A DNA stretch of 64,000 bases from Chamaecrista fasciculata (GCA_003254925.1 QANZ01028759.1:426881-490880); one strand, 5' to 3'. Positions 24,672 to 37,161 are shown, counted from the first letter of the stretch. Notes: generated by a model not told the origin, from the sequence alone. Translations and numbers: made by a program.

Positions 24672-25096
24672 NNNNNNNNNNNNNNNNNNNNNNNNNNNNN
24701 NNNNNNNNNNNNNNNNNNNNNNNNNNNNNNNNNNNNNNNNNNNNNNNNNNNNNNNNNNNNNNNNNNNNNNNNNNNNNNNNNNNNNNNNNNNNNNNNNNNN
24801 NNNNNNNNNNNNNNNNNNNNNNNNNNNNNNNNNNNNNNNNNNNNNNNNNNNNNNNNNNNNNNNNNNNNNNNNNNNNNNNNNNNNNNNNNNNNNNNNNNNN
24901 NNNNNNNNNNNNNNNNNNNNNNNNNNNNNNNNNNNNNNNNNNNNNNNNNNNNNNNNNNNNNNNNNNNNNNNNNNNNNNNNNNNNNNNNNNNNNNNNNNNN
25001 NNNNNNNNNNNNNNNNNNNNNNNNNNNNNNNNNNNNNNNNNNNNNNNNNNNNNNNNNNNNNNNNNNNNNNNNNNNNNNNNNNNNNNNNNNNNNNNN
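24672..25096. other. Assembly gap (425 N)
   Basis: Run of Ns beginning in the GC-rich tract of the element on the left, a likely cause of the failed assembly. Confidence 0.99.
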
Positions 25097-25414
25097 AGTG
25101 GACTGAAATAGGATCTATATGCAACATATTAAAACTTATCTATACCCAACCACAAAATATACAAAGAGTGGTATTGACAGGGACCAATCTGGTGGGGAAG
25201 AAGAGACTTCAAGCAGAAGGCGCCGATGAAGTCGATGGGATCCTCAGCCAGAGTCGAACGACCAAAGTGGCAGCGACAGCGAATCGGGAAGCGAAACGAG
25301 AAAGAGGAAGTCTCGATGGGCTGACGAGGAAGAGGAAGTACCACTCTTTGTATATATTGTAGTTGAGTAAAGATAAGTTTTAATATGTTGCATATAGATC
25401 CTATTTCAGTCCAT
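25097..25414. repeat. Inverted repeat, about 76-bp arms
   Basis: The left arm (25097-25172; words GGATCTATATGCAACATAT, AAAGAGTGGTA) is the reverse complement of the right arm (about 25337-25414; TACCACTCTTTG, ATATGTTGCATATAGATCC). A larger TIR element probably runs from the gap to about 25608, where GGGACCAAAAGTGCAC sits at its edge. Confidence 0.6.
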
Positions 25415-25608
25415 TTCATCTTATTTTGCCAAATCATGATCCTAGTCACTATGCCACGTCATACTTAATGGCTAAATATGGATGGAATTCACCAAGGGAC
25501 TAACAGTGGAACCTTTTGAGAAGTTATGGGACCAAAATTGCAACAAAAAAAGTTATGGGACCAAAATGAAACCTTTATCATAGTTTTGGGACCAAAAGTG
25601 CACTTAAG

Positions 25609-26211
25609 CCTATTATATTTATAAAATATATGAACAGCTCTTTTTGTTTTTGACAACACATAAATCGCTCTTGTTAAAATTTTCATTATATATATTAATT
25701 TGGATATGAATCTTTTCTACTATTAATTACATAATTATTAATTTTTAGTTTGGATCAATATTGTAAAATACAATAAAAATAATAATATAAAAGTGATTAT
25801 TTTCAAAAAGTTAAAATTTTAGAGGGTTTTCCATAATTAATTCTAAAATTTGTATATTATATATACATCCATATAATAAAAGTTTGTTGCTAATTTATTA
25901 TATCCAATTAATTATATAGTTATATATATCAATAATCACATGCTTGCGTACTAGTTACGTTCTTAATTATTGCTTCAATTCTCTCACCTTTTCACTCTCA
26001 ATGAAATTTGACTTCATTTCATTGGTTTTTTTTCAATGTGAATATAAGAAAAGGAAAATAAACTATAATATAACATAGCTTATTATATATGTAGGTGTTA
26101 GAATGGTTAGTGAATAAAGAAGTCTCACATTAGATGTAATTAAGGTGAAAACAGTATTTACAAATGACTATATTGAATACATAAATAAATATGAGCTCAT
26201 ATATATAATAA
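25609..26211. other. AT-rich intergenic DNA
   Basis: No gene seen. Confidence 0.4.
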
Positions 26212-26484
26212 CTAGTATGAGACCCGTGCGTTTGCACGGGTTTTTTTTTCTGTCAATTTATGTAATTGGAAATCCTCATAATGTAACTTGTAAATCAACA
26301 GATAAAGTAATAACAGCCGTACAATTTTTACAATATCTACAATTTCACAATATTGACAATTTTGAATTATAGGGTATACATAATCATTGCAAAGCATTGC
26401 TCATTCTTTATAACTTCACAATCATCACTTTAAAGAACAATGTCTCCATAGAATTTCCAAATTTTTGGAGTTATAAACTAATTA

Positions 26485-26545
26485 AACAGATTGCCAGCCA
26501 TCATCAACTATAACATACTTAGCAGGAATTCCACCATTCTTAAAA
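26485..26545 (-). pseudogene. Captured exon piece: GH36 (raffinose synthase/seed-imbibition type)
   Basis: After a TTGCAG acceptor the minus strand reads FKNGGIPAKYVIVDDGWQSV and then a stop. GG-x-P-x-(K/R)-(F/Y)-(V/L)-I-(I/V)-DDGWQS is the conserved active-site strand of plant alkaline alpha-galactosidases and raffinose synthases (GH36). Only 20 residues remain, against roughly 750 in a full protein, so this is a captured fragment and not an enzyme. The match is from memory of the family motif. Confidence 0.6.
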
Positions 26546-28850
26546 CTGCAATAGAAAGAAAACAATATTCAAAGGATTACTTTATCAGTATTAGATAACA
26601 AAGACAAAGCAGGAAACTCAATAAAGCCAAAATAATTAATAACAAAGAATAGAATTGGTAAAACTACATATTAAATGAATTGGGAAAACTACATCCCATC
26701 AATGTATCACTTAGATCAACACCTGCAAATCATGGGTTGTTAGGTATTGTTGATTTTCTTTTTCACTGATAGTTGGATTAGATAATATATTCTTTGGAAA
26801 AATTCTTCATTTGGTACATATAGTTTGCCTAAATTTTGAATTCAGTCCATATGATAAGATTTTGCAGCAAGTTGGTACACTATACCAAGATTCATAGGCT
26901 AACAAAACAGCAAGTTGGAGATATGTAGTTTTAGGAAAAGTTATTCAGCAAGTCAGAATATGTATACCACCTTTAAATATATTTTCTGAGCTTCAAAACA
27001 AATAATACTCCTGTTCCTCGGGGTCATCAATTTGTAGTAGTTAATTGATATAGTTGGCAGTTTGGAGATGCAACAATATTAGCAATTTCCATTCAGTTAA
27101 GAAGCAATACCTCCAAAGTCAGGGTTGCTGAGTTTCATACTAATAAATTGAAACTGATTTATGTCCAAACTGAATGTCACATTAAGAATAAAATCACGCT
27201 ATTGATATTATTTGAAGTCACTCACTGGGAGAGTGCAATACCTGATGCTTGTGTGTCACTTAATTCACAGGATACCACTTATAAATTTGAAATCTATTTC
27301 CCATATGCAGAAGAAATGAAGAAACTATAATGTTTCTCTGAAAAAATATTTTGCATTGATTAAAATAATCACATAGTCAAATGAAAGGGGAAAAAACAAA
27401 ATTACTGAAACTGCTACTTCTTTGCACCAGTCCTATTGTAGCCCTCCATATATTGCAGAGTGGTTAGGTTCAATTGAATGAACCAAGAAATAGAACCAAG
27501 CATTCAGAAGAAAACAAATTAAGAATGCGTCACTGGAGTTAAGATAGAGGCCTATTGTTTTTCATTCAATTTAAGAACGATTTTTACTAAGAAAAATAGA
27601 CTGAAGTAATGATGTTAGTGCTAAATGACAGGACAATGCTAAAAATGTTAAGTCTTTAGGCATTATAGTAGCACTTTTAAAACATAGAAAGTCTGATTTG
27701 AGTGGAGCTAAGCGAATTCAATAACAAAAATGCTAACTGCTACAAATGCTAAGTCTGTAGGCATTATAGTGCTAAAAATGCTATGTTTGTAGGCATTTCA
27801 CTTCAGTTATAAACAAAATTTGATGATTATGACTGCAGCAGTGTGGATTCAATAACAAAATTTGTTAAGAAGCCAAAAAATAGTGTTCTAAATAAATAGA
27901 TCATGGGTTGTGTTATTGCAACTAAGAAAAATAGGGTGAAATAATGATATTAGTGCTAAATGAGAGGTTAGTGCTACAAATGGTAACTCTGTAGGCATTT
28001 TTGTTCAACTTTCAAAACATAGAAATTCTGATTTCAGTGCAGTGAAGAGAATTTAAGAAGAAAAATGCTAACTGCAGCCAAGCGAATTGAGTAAGAAAAA
28101 TGCTAACTGCTATAAATGCTATGTCCGTATGAATTGTAGTGCTTAAAATGCTAAGACTGTAGGCATTTCACTTCAGTTATAAACAAAATTTATAATTTTG
28201 ACTGCAGCAATGTGAATTCAATAAGAAAACTTGTTAAGAAGCATAAAAATAATGTTCAAAGTCTGTAGGCATCTATGATATATACAAAATTTCAGAATTA
28301 GGGAAGCAGGCAAAGATATCTTAAAGAATTTTATCTTGCCCATCATCAAAGTTTCAGAATGAAGTTGACAATATTAGGAAAGCAATCATGCAATTGTAAC
28401 CTTATATAATAGCAGAATTGAATTCGTTTCTAATTGACAGTATAAAGAGAATCTCAAATTTAGGACTGATAATAGAATTCATAATCAAAGTTTCTTAAGA
28501 TATGTATAGCAGTTCAGTTATGCAAAAGATGGGTCATATATAGCAAATAATTTGAAGAGTAAGTTTTTAGGAAATTACCTTGTAGTTGAAGTCTGGTTTG
28601 ACAATAGTAGGGTATTGTATCAGAGATATAGAGATATTGAAGATAGTAACAGCAACATCATCTCAAATTCAAATTCATTTACATCACCATTTAGTAATAT
28701 CTTAAATGTGAGACCATGCCAAATGTCAAATTCATTTACATCATCAAATTCAGTTAAAGTAAAGATTGAATTTGAAAACTGCAGCTATACTTGAATAATC
28801 ATATAAAAAGATGAAAACATGACTTGGAGAAAAGAGGAACCAAGCATTAC

Positions 28851-28955
28851 CAATTCAGTAGCACAGCTGAAATTTTCTCCCACCATAAGCTTAAGTGATT
28901 CAGCGTTTTGGTCTTTTGATTTGGATGCCTTAATCTTGGCTTTGATTACCTCCAA
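28851..28955 (-). pseudogene. Exon-like block of unknown origin in the Helitron
   Basis: 105 bases open in one frame (35 aa, beginning LEVIKAKIKASKSKDQN and including LKLMVGENFSCATEL), bordered by a TTTTGCAG acceptor and a GTAATG donor on the minus strand. Lys-rich and hydrophilic. I do not recognise the parent gene. Its orientation agrees with the neighbouring captured pieces. Confidence 0.4.
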
Positions 28956-29847
28956 CTGCAAAATAAAAAATAACCATTAGTTGGCTTTCACCACCTTCAT
29001 CCATTTGCATTATACACAATATAAAAATCTAGGTGCTTCATAGTCAAACCTTCGCATATATATGTTGAAAAGACTATTTTCACACTCAAATCTGAAACCT
29101 TTTGTCAAATGAATATTAAAAATCCACCTATTTCAAATCAATATTAAAAAGCCACCTATTTCATTCACCCAAACATACAAATCAAATGAATCATCTTAAT
29201 CTTATTTCAAATATCATAACAATACATAATTAGTAGTGCTTAAAAAAAGCAAACAATAGTAACAATACGTATTTCTTTTTCTTTTTGGTTTTTTTTTCTC
29301 TGTTTTGCAGGTTTAGTTTGCATCAGCTTCTGTTGGCAGGTATATATAAACAAATATAAGAAGGCAGAGACAAAGGAAACTATGATAAAACTTAATTTAG
29401 TTATATATTCTATCACTATCCTCTTTTGGATCAGCCAGCATCCCAACTAATAAAGCCATAACGAAGCTCTTCCTAATTCAGAAAAAGCATAGATTGCAGC
29501 AAACATAAAGGGAATTGCTTCCTAATATGACTAACAAACCCAAAAAAAAAAAGAGCAAGTAGGATCTACCCACTAACAAACTTTTTAATTCTTTTAACTG
29601 ATTTCAAAGTACAACAGACAATAAAAAGAGCAATTAACTTTTTCATTCTTGATGATCTCAATCCCAACCTAAAACAACTAAACAGTTCTCAAAATCCTGA
29701 ATCATATGCAAAATATATACACTTTACAATCAACAACCAACAATTAAGAGAATATAATATATAAGTGGAGAAAGTTTGCACTCGATTCATATAAAATTAT
29801 ATTGCATTATGCCAAAGTTATAAAAGAAGGGGAAGAAAGCAACTCAC

Positions 29848-29945
29848 TCTGCACTAAGAAGAGCTGCTGCTAAACCTAAAGTACCACAACCACATCCAAA
29901 GTCAGCCACTACTTTGTTGCTTACGTCCCCAAAAGAGTTCACAGC
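29848..29945 (-). pseudogene. Captured exon: METTL5-type RNA methyltransferase
   Basis: A 98-base exon with intact TTTTAG acceptor and GTGAGT donor encodes AVNSFGDVSNKVVADFGCG followed by CGTLGLAAALLSA. VADFGCGCGTL is the SAM-binding motif I of METTL5-like proteins, which in animals and plants methylate 18S rRNA adenosine. Motif IV (NPPF) and the rest are absent. The exon still has splice sites, so it could be spliced into a chimeric transcript. Confidence 0.75.
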
Positions 29946-30226
29946 CTAAAAATCACAATGATTATATCTTAAAAAAAAGTATCAATTTTACATATTTCAC
30001 AAACTTACAGAACATTCAACAAACTCTCTCCATCTATCCCTACCATAAGTATAAACCCACCATTAACATTAAAAATCAGTAAAATAAGTATCATTTTGAC
30101 ATTAAAAGCATAAATACCTGCCAATGATAAAGCTATATTGTCACTAACAAAAAAAGTAAACTATGCAAAGAATGAAACTACAGTAACTTGCATATGAAAT
30201 TATTCACAATTCTAATATAAACTTAC

Positions 30227-30261
30227 CTTTCTGTGATGTAGATCCCCTCCTGCAGTTATAC
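30227..30261 (-). pseudogene. 35-base exon-like block upstream of the METTL5 piece
   Basis: Bordered by TTTCAG and GTAAGT on the minus strand and open in the frame that joins the METTL5 exon (ITAGGDLHHRK). It does not match the usual METTL5 sequence before this exon (YPTGPHIASRML), so it may come from another gene or be a chance splice-like block. Confidence 0.3.
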
Positions 30262-30660
30262 CTGAAATATCACAGAAAAAAAAATTGAAGGACCTCAGTA
30301 TGAAGAAAGTGAGGGAGAAACTTTAATAAACAATGATCAAAGCAATCCAAAAAGCAATTACCATATCATAATCTCAACAGCCATTCATATTACTATTAAT
30401 GACTTTAAACTAAACATTTTGGAATCAGAGGCAAAAAGATCACGAATCCAAAAATAGAAATGAGCATTCCATATTCAAACTATGAAATCCCTAATTAAAG
30501 GGAAAAAATCAAAATCAGATTATATTTTTATATAGCAACATAATATACTTTCAACACCAAAGAATAACAGTAAAATCTTGAGTTCCATATGCAAAAGAGC
30601 CACATAAATTTGAAAATATCAGGGACTAATCAGAGTATGATTAGAAAGTAATCCTTTTAA

Positions 30661-31557
30661 TTTTCTCAATTCGTTTGGATGATTATAATCAAAGTTGATT
30701 ATTTGTGTATTGGTGTTTGGATGAAAGTTGATTATTTGGTGTGAAATTATTGAAATGGGTATGTAATGATTGTGGTTGGTAGATAGAAGGGTAAGGAAAT
30801 TGATAATTTGTATAGGGATAGAAATGGAAAAAAAAGTTGGAAAAGTAGGAAAAAGTAAGATGTGATTTGATTATAATCAAAGTGTGTTTGGATGTGATTG
30901 TTACTTTTAAAAAAAATAGATTTTGTCACTGTTTGCCTTGGGAATCGTGAAAATATGATTATAATCATAAGCAACTTGTGAGGTGCTTATTTGGTTTGGT
31001 CGACCATTTTATTTTTGCCACTGAAATGGTGGACCAAAAGAACTAAAGTGTAGTAATCAGGCCCCGACATTCGGTGGACTATCAAAAAAATGGTCCACTG
31101 TTTGGCACAAGATGAGAGAGAATGTAAAAAAGCACTCCAGACCCAAAAAAAAATTTCAATGTGGCTCATTTTAGGTTTTCGGTCGACCATTTTTTGCATC
31201 GGTGGACCGAACGTCGGGCCTGATAGCATTCTCAGGTTGAAATTTGGTCGACCATTTTTTGCATCGGTGGACCGAACGTCGGGCCTAATATCATTCTCAA
31301 GTTGATATTCGGTCCACCGTTGACAGAATCAATCGACCATTTCAGGTAAATTACTATTTTAGGCGTGTGATGTGTGATTGAATGTATTAGAGTATAGGTA
31401 ATTATAGGTATATATATAGGGTATAAGTGTAATTGGGTGTGTGTTTGATTATAAAAAAATCAAGATTATAATTTGATCAGAAAAAAAATGCAAACAAACA
31501 TGCTTATTACGATTATAATCAAAACAGATTATAATCAGAGCGCAAACGAACTGGGCC
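30661..31557. mobile_element. Harbinger-like foldback element
   Basis: The left edge AATTCGTTTGGATGATTATAATC and right edge GATTATAATCAGAGCGCAAACGAACTGGGCC are imperfect inverted repeats; the right end is followed by TTA. The palindrome GATTATAATC recurs at least five times. A different sequence with GGTCGACC and GGTCCACC words is inserted in the middle (about 31000-31345). Confidence 0.5.
31181..31310. repeat. 65-bp tandem duplication
   Basis: Two adjacent units begin GGTCGACCATTTTTTGCATC and continue GGTGGACCGAACGTCGGGCCT. They differ at a few positions (TGATAGC against TAATATC). Confidence 0.8.
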
Positions 31558-33339
31558 TTATCTATAAAATCGAATAAAACAATGTTGTTTGATATACACG
31601 TGTCACTTTGCCATCTTTTTGTTTTCCAACTCTCAACCAAAAAGCGACACGTGGCGCTCTATATATTTTGTTTTCTCATTTTTTGATTTTCTGATTTTTG
31701 CAAATACAAAATGGTGCCATTTTGCTCTCCTTGGACCCCTTCCATTTTTTCGATTCAAATTTGAATTCAGATTTCTGCCTTTGAAATTCAAATCGCCCAC
31801 CCTCTTGATTTCTGAAATTCAAATCGCTATCCCAGCCGCTTTCTTCCTCTTCCTTTACTCTTCTCCTCTCTATCAACTTTCCTCTTCTTCTCTCCCATGA
31901 ACCCTAACTTCACAACCTTCATGAGTCTACTTTCTGTGATCTCTCAAAGCAACGCCGGCGTCCCACCATTGCTGTCATCCTCAACCTTCAAATTGTTGTC
32001 ATCCTCAACGCAACGCCGGCGTCCCACAGCCACAACCACCATCGATGTTCTCTCTTCGCGATCTCTCAACTTTCTGCACCGACGTTTCTCTACTCTCCCC
32101 TCAAAATCGGAGGCGTCAATTTTCTCTATCCTCAAAAGCAGAGTTCCTCCCTCAACCACCATCTCCACTAATCCTTTCAAAACTTGCTTTAGAAAAAAAA
32201 AATCGGTGAGATCTGACCATTAAACACATGTTTCTCTATCTCTCACCATCTCCTCCGTTCTCTTGCTTTGTAGAGTCGTTCAAAGCCACCAAGCTGCCGA
32301 CCATCGTCAGGTCAACTTCAGCCACGACCACCGTTCGTTCCTTCTCTTACAAAGAACGTAGGCAGTCGATTCGAGGTATATGAATCTCTCTTCTTCTCTG
32401 TCTAATTTTTGCAGATTAATACTTCAATGTTGATGACTATGTTTGTTCAGTTTCTGATATGAAAGCTTTTTTACTTCTCTTTCTCTTAGTTGGGTTTACC
32501 ATTTTTTGCAATTGAATTCCAGAATTTGCAACTGGATCAAGTATGTATCGAAGATATCTCAACCGATGACCATAGTGAGAGATGCATATAGCTTTTATCA
32601 TTTTGAAGGCGATGATTGTTCATGTCAAGATTACTGGTAAGATTGTAGAAACTTGACTAAGATGAATTAATCTGCTGAGACTTTGGCTTATTAAGATATG
32701 TCAACGACTTAATGTCTTGCTAATATTTTTCTTGGGTCATATGAGCCTGTGGTAAGAACCTCAACTAAACTAAATTGGATAGATCATAGATGTTTAAGAT
32801 TGTGACTTGATGCTTCTAATATGATAATTTATACACATTATATATACATGTTTTGATTTGTTTTGTCTAGCCTCCTCTATATACATGTTTCTGGAGCTAT
32901 TCTCAGTTTTGTGTAAATTTGAGAACTTTGGCATTATGTTAGTTATTTTCTAATGTTGTTAGAAGGTCACATTTCTCTATTCTCCTCTTCTTTTTTTCTG
33001 GCTCATATATGGTGCCCAAGTTATTGTGACATTCGGTTTGACCCACATTGCTTTAGTTATCAAGTTGAGTTGATCGTACATCTCCAAACTTTATGCACTC
33101 AAGCCTATAGAAGTTTCAACTCCATAATCATTGATCCCGTTGACCCAGCACAATAGAAGTTTCAATCTTTATGCACACAAGCTTTAAAAATATGCTACTG
33201 TTGTAACAACCAGGCACATATGTAAGTAAACTATTATGCAATTTCTGTTAGCATTTGAATGATGGATCAACATCATGTTTTTTTTTTGTTTATACATATT
33301 TCTTGGTCTTGCAGTTTTTTATATACAAGGCTAGAAATG

Positions 33340-34761
33340 ATGGAAGGTATTATAAAATAAGTAGTGCAATCCGGGTCGTTTCTTCTGAGGAACTTTCTTG
33401 AACAGTTTAAAGGAAAGTAGTGCTAGATTTCTACTAACTAGGCAAAGCAAAGTAAATGTTCTTTTTGTTTAACTGCCAAACTAAGACTAGAACTAAACAA
33501 AGCAAATAAATCTTTTGTGGTTTTTGTTTATAAGGACTAAAAATAAATCTAATGATAAAATGATAACAAGAGATAAACAAGTTAAACAATTATGAGAAAA
33601 CACCCATTGGAATAATCAAGTTTGGCCATCATCACTTCAAAATGATATGAGAGATACCCTACACAAGCTCATCCTAAGATAGTCCCTAACCAAGAGACTT
33701 AGACTCTTGACTCAATCATGAAGCTATCTCAACCAAGACAATTCCACAATTTAACCAAAAATCTCATTTCATTGATGATAAACTTAGATTGAGAGTTACT
33801 CAACTCTACAATTGCACCCATTGTTTAGAGATAATCACACTCTAATAATAATCAACAAGAATCAAACTCAACTCAAGTAATTACAATCAAGTGTGAATGG
33901 AAATATTGTTCCTAACCCTCAATACAAAGTCAAGCATTCATAATTACATCAAAGTTCATCTCCTAAACCATAGAGAGAAGAAACCTAGAAATAACTAAGA
34001 AAAGTGTAAGAAAACTCCCTCCAATGAAGAACAAAGCTCTAGCCTCCCTTGATTATCCTTTGGGCATGAAGATTCAGCTACTCATGGTGAAGAAATGAGC
34101 TCCACCAAGCCCAAAATCAGACCAACCAGCCATAGCCACCAAGAAGAAGCTTGAAAAATGATGAAAATGGTAAAGAGAAGAGAGGAAGATGGTGAGGGAC
34201 GTTGGGAATCATGCCAATAATGGTAAGAAACCCTAAAGAATCTGATCTTCAGTTAAATTTCGGATCCTTCTGAGGTGGGCCGGGTTGTATCTTGGAGAAA
34301 TGGGCTTGGGCTTTAAATTCTAAAATTTTCTGCTCGAAGGCCGTTGGTCCGCCGTTATGAAGGTGGCGGCTTTCCAACGGCCTACTCTGTTGAGTAGCTA
34401 AAAACATTGCTGAATTGGTCCTTGGCTCCTTTCCTTGCATCCTTGGCTCTTCTTTGAGGTTTCCCAAGCCTAAGACTTCATTTAGACCTTCCAAAAACAT
34501 TAAAGATTAAGTGATTCCTCAAGATTAGAGTGATAAAACAAATGAAAGAATTAAACACGATAAAAATCACAAAATCTATCACAAATTAGTCCTAATAAGC
34601 ACTAAACCTCAGAGCATCATATTCTATCATAAAAGGTTATAAAGACATGCAATTAGCTCCCAAATGTATATAAAATGCCCCTAAATGTCACTAAAATGCA
34701 TGATAGAATATGGACAGATCACTTGGCTTGCACTTGCATTTCCATACACCATCTTTAGGCT
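33340..34761. other. Unclassified stretch inside the Helitron
   Basis: CA-rich, repeat-like DNA with no gene-like frame. TCCCAAATGTATATAAAATG and similar words near 34650-34700 look like a fragment of a dispersed, possibly LTR-derived, repeat, but no ends or target duplications are visible. Confidence 0.25.
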
Positions 34762-34865
34762 CACTACAAAAAACGCATATGATTGGTGGCCCTCATTTCT
34801 CGGCGGATTTAAAGAACCGCCAGTAAATGAACATTTATCGGCGGTTCTAGGAAACCGCCGAGACA
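34762..34865 (+). mobile_element. CACTA-type transposon end
   Basis: It begins CACTACAAAAAACGC, the standard plant CACTA (En/Spm) terminus, and is followed by subterminal inverted words GGCGGATTTAAAGAACCGCC and CGGCGGTTCTAGGAAACCGCC. The opposite end (TTTTTTGTAGTG) was not found to the right within the Helitron, so the element is truncated. Confidence 0.7.
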
Positions 34866-35389
34866 TTTTAGCCAAAATCCTTGAACATCCTTCGTTTCCC
34901 TCTCCTTTTCTACATTTTTGGAGCCAAATCTATACGCATCTTTTTGATTCCCTCCTTCTGCATCACTTTTTTTTTTGGTTTCCCTCCTTCTGCATCACTA
35001 AATCCCTAAATCCCTAAATCTCTCCATCTTTTCGCTCAATCCTCCATTTCTGTCGCTCAATCCCACCATCTCGTTCTTGTTTGTGAATCGCTCAATCGCC
35101 GCTGTATCTCGTTCAATCGCTCAATCGCGCAATCGATTCCCACCATCTCGTTCGTGTTGGTTCGTGTTCGTAGGTTCCTTCGCCGCTGTATCTCGTTCGT
35201 GTTCCTTCCTTCGGTATGTCCTTGAAAGTTGAAACCCTAATTTCCGAATTCCTTTGCTTGTCTTTTCTTCTTCCAAATATATGACTGTTATGTTCCATTT
35301 TGACGTTGAATCCCCAATGCTCATCCAGTTGTTTCATACTTGCTTCAATCTCTGTTGAATCCTCGCTTCCTCGCTTCAATCTCTGTTGA

Positions 35390-35602
<213 letters not shown>

Positions 35603-35988
35603 TAGGTGTCGTTTCTGCTCATTTGTAAGAAAATAACTTTGAAAATAACTATAGCGCTATAGTTGTGTTAGAATATCTGAATTTTTTTATCAATAGAAGG
35701 AATCAGTAAAGAGTGAAGACATTATTGACAATATAAAGTATTGGATGAGGCAGTAAATGTAGTTGCCTTGGCCCATGATCAAGGCTTTTGGCTTTCATGA
35801 TGGGGCTGGTGCAGCTGTGCAGGGTTGTGTATGGGTCTTTGGCTTTCATTTCCTGTTGGTTGCTGTTATAATTGATTGAGAAAAATTGTTGTGATTTATT
35901 AGTCTGCTGCGAAGATTGATTAATATAAGTTGTGGCTTATCCTTCTTAGTTTCTCTTGCTGTGTATATAGATGTTTATTTATATCCAG

Positions 35989-36153
35989 AATTGGGAGGAA
36001 GCAGCAACTTTACAAGATTTACAAGCAGAATTGAAGAAGAAGATGGCTAAAAGATCAGATTTTGCACATAAGCTGCTTGATGATTTGAGGCTTAGAAAAG
36101 AAAGAATGAATAATGTTCTCAGAAATCAAGCCAATCCCACCAGCTTCCTCTAG
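35989..36153 (+). pseudogene. Captured exon with stop: coiled-coil protein of unknown origin
   Basis: Follows an ATATCCAG acceptor and reads NWEEAATLQDLQAELKKKM, then AKRSDFAHKLLDDLRLRKE, ending at TAG 36151-36153; GTATAT follows at once and could be a donor. It is charged and heptad-like, so probably helical coiled coil. It looks like a real coding exon by composition, but I do not recognise the parent gene. Confidence 0.45.
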
Positions 36154-36364
36154 GTATATTCATATATATTGAGATTCATTCTCACTTCTTTTTGACAAAT
36201 AATAATGAAGCTAGAATTGTGTCTGAGTATACTATATACTATATATATATATGACTATAATTTCATTTCTGTCATGAAAACAAGTCTCAGTGTGTTGTAA
36301 TTAGGCAATAAAAATAGATGATTCCAATGTTCTGCTCTGTAATTTTCTTGGAAAATATTATTTA

Positions 36365-36615
36365 GTATAGAGTAAGCTTATTTTTAAGTCCCTAAATTTG
36401 TCTCAAAATTGTGATTTAGTCTTATGGTATTGGAAAATAACTTTTTGGTCCTTTTCTTTGTTCCAAATGTTAACTATTTAGTCCCTCAAATATTATTTGT
36501 GGGGATTGAACATTTGGTGTTTGTTAAAAGAAAAAGAGGATCCAAAAACTATATTTTCACTAGCCAGGGACTAAATTGTAATTTTGAGACACATTTAAGG
36601 ATTACAAAGTAGGTT
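36365..36615. mobile_element. Foldback MITE nested in the Helitron
   Basis: The left arm CCCTAAATTTGTCTCAAAATTG is matched in reverse by CAGGGACTAAATTGTAATTTTGAGACACATTT in the right arm. No coding capacity; target duplication unclear. Confidence 0.45.
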
Positions 36616-36705
36616 TTCTCACCATCTTCCATGTCTATGTTGTAATTTTTCCTGGAGCTTCATTTTTTGTCATAGTGCTAAATTTCTGTCAAATGCTGCA
36701 ACCAG

Positions 36706-36765
36706 GTCAGTGGAGTGGCTTTTAATTCGTATTGGTCATCACCAAATTCAAATGACAATGGGGAG
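36706..36765 (+). pseudogene. Captured exon piece: WDR20-type WD40 protein
   Basis: After a CAACCAG acceptor it encodes VSGVAFNSYWSSPNSNDNGE. I recall the plant WDR20/creC-like WD40 family as having a very similar stretch (GVAFDSYWSSPNSNDNGE) before YRFGSVGQDT. The match ends abruptly after GE. Twenty residues only; the identification rests on memory. Confidence 0.6.
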
Positions 36766-37161
36766 AGTGTTAATTTGATAATACAAGTTAATTTCTTGCA
36801 GCTGCTTCTGCATTTCTTTGTTACTTGATAAAGCTTATTTTTACTTTGTAAATTTCTTTGTTACTATGATAAAGCTGCTTCTGCATTTCTTTGTTACTTG
36901 CTCCAGTCCACAAGCAATTGACCAAAATATGACTGACTTTACATAGCACATTCTCATATTTCATCAAACAGAAAGTACTTTACAAGCTGATACTTATTTT
37001 TCCTCAAGTCAGTCTGAACAGGAAGTACTCTACATAGCACATTCTCATATTTCACCAAACAAAAAGTACCAAAATTTGATTTTTTTTTTGGCCATCCATG
37101 TATTTCTGGTAGGCTCTAAAAAATATATAATCTTGACCCCCTTTTTGTGTATTCTTTGTTT

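Larger units (their letters stand above)
26212..30660 (-). mobile_element. Non-autonomous Helitron with captured exons (3' end at 26212)
   Basis: On the minus strand the 3' end is hairpin ACCCGTGC-AAAC-GCACGGGT (26222-26241), then CTCATA, CTAG and a host T, the Helitron terminal signature and almost the same as that at 39791-39819. At least two minus-strand blocks inside (26485-26545 and 29848-29945) encode pieces of unrelated plant genes, and two more (28851-28955, 30227-30261) look like exons, all in the Helitron's own orientation. No Rep-helicase is present. The 5' end (TC on the minus strand) is not pinned; 30660 is simply where the next repeat begins. Between the blocks the DNA is AT-rich with repeated words such as GCTAAAAATGCTA (27640-28170). 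Confidence 0.6.

Noticed and set aside
24408..25127. Long ORFs spanning the N gap
   Set aside because: Open only because Ns cannot contain stops; the real flanks are MITE sequence.
31897..32223. 108-codon ORF rich in Ser and Thr in the plus Helitron
   Set aside because: It follows a TATA-like motif and a CT-rich leader and has a GTGAG near its end, but the composition is low-complexity, with SSTFKLLSSSTQRRR and two near-identical CAACGCCGGCGTCCCAC segments, and no family match. Kept only as a possible first exon, not as a gene.
34249..34500. 83-codon minus-strand ORF
   Set aside because: Hydrophilic and unrecognised, within repeat-like Helitron interior; no splice or start context to support it.
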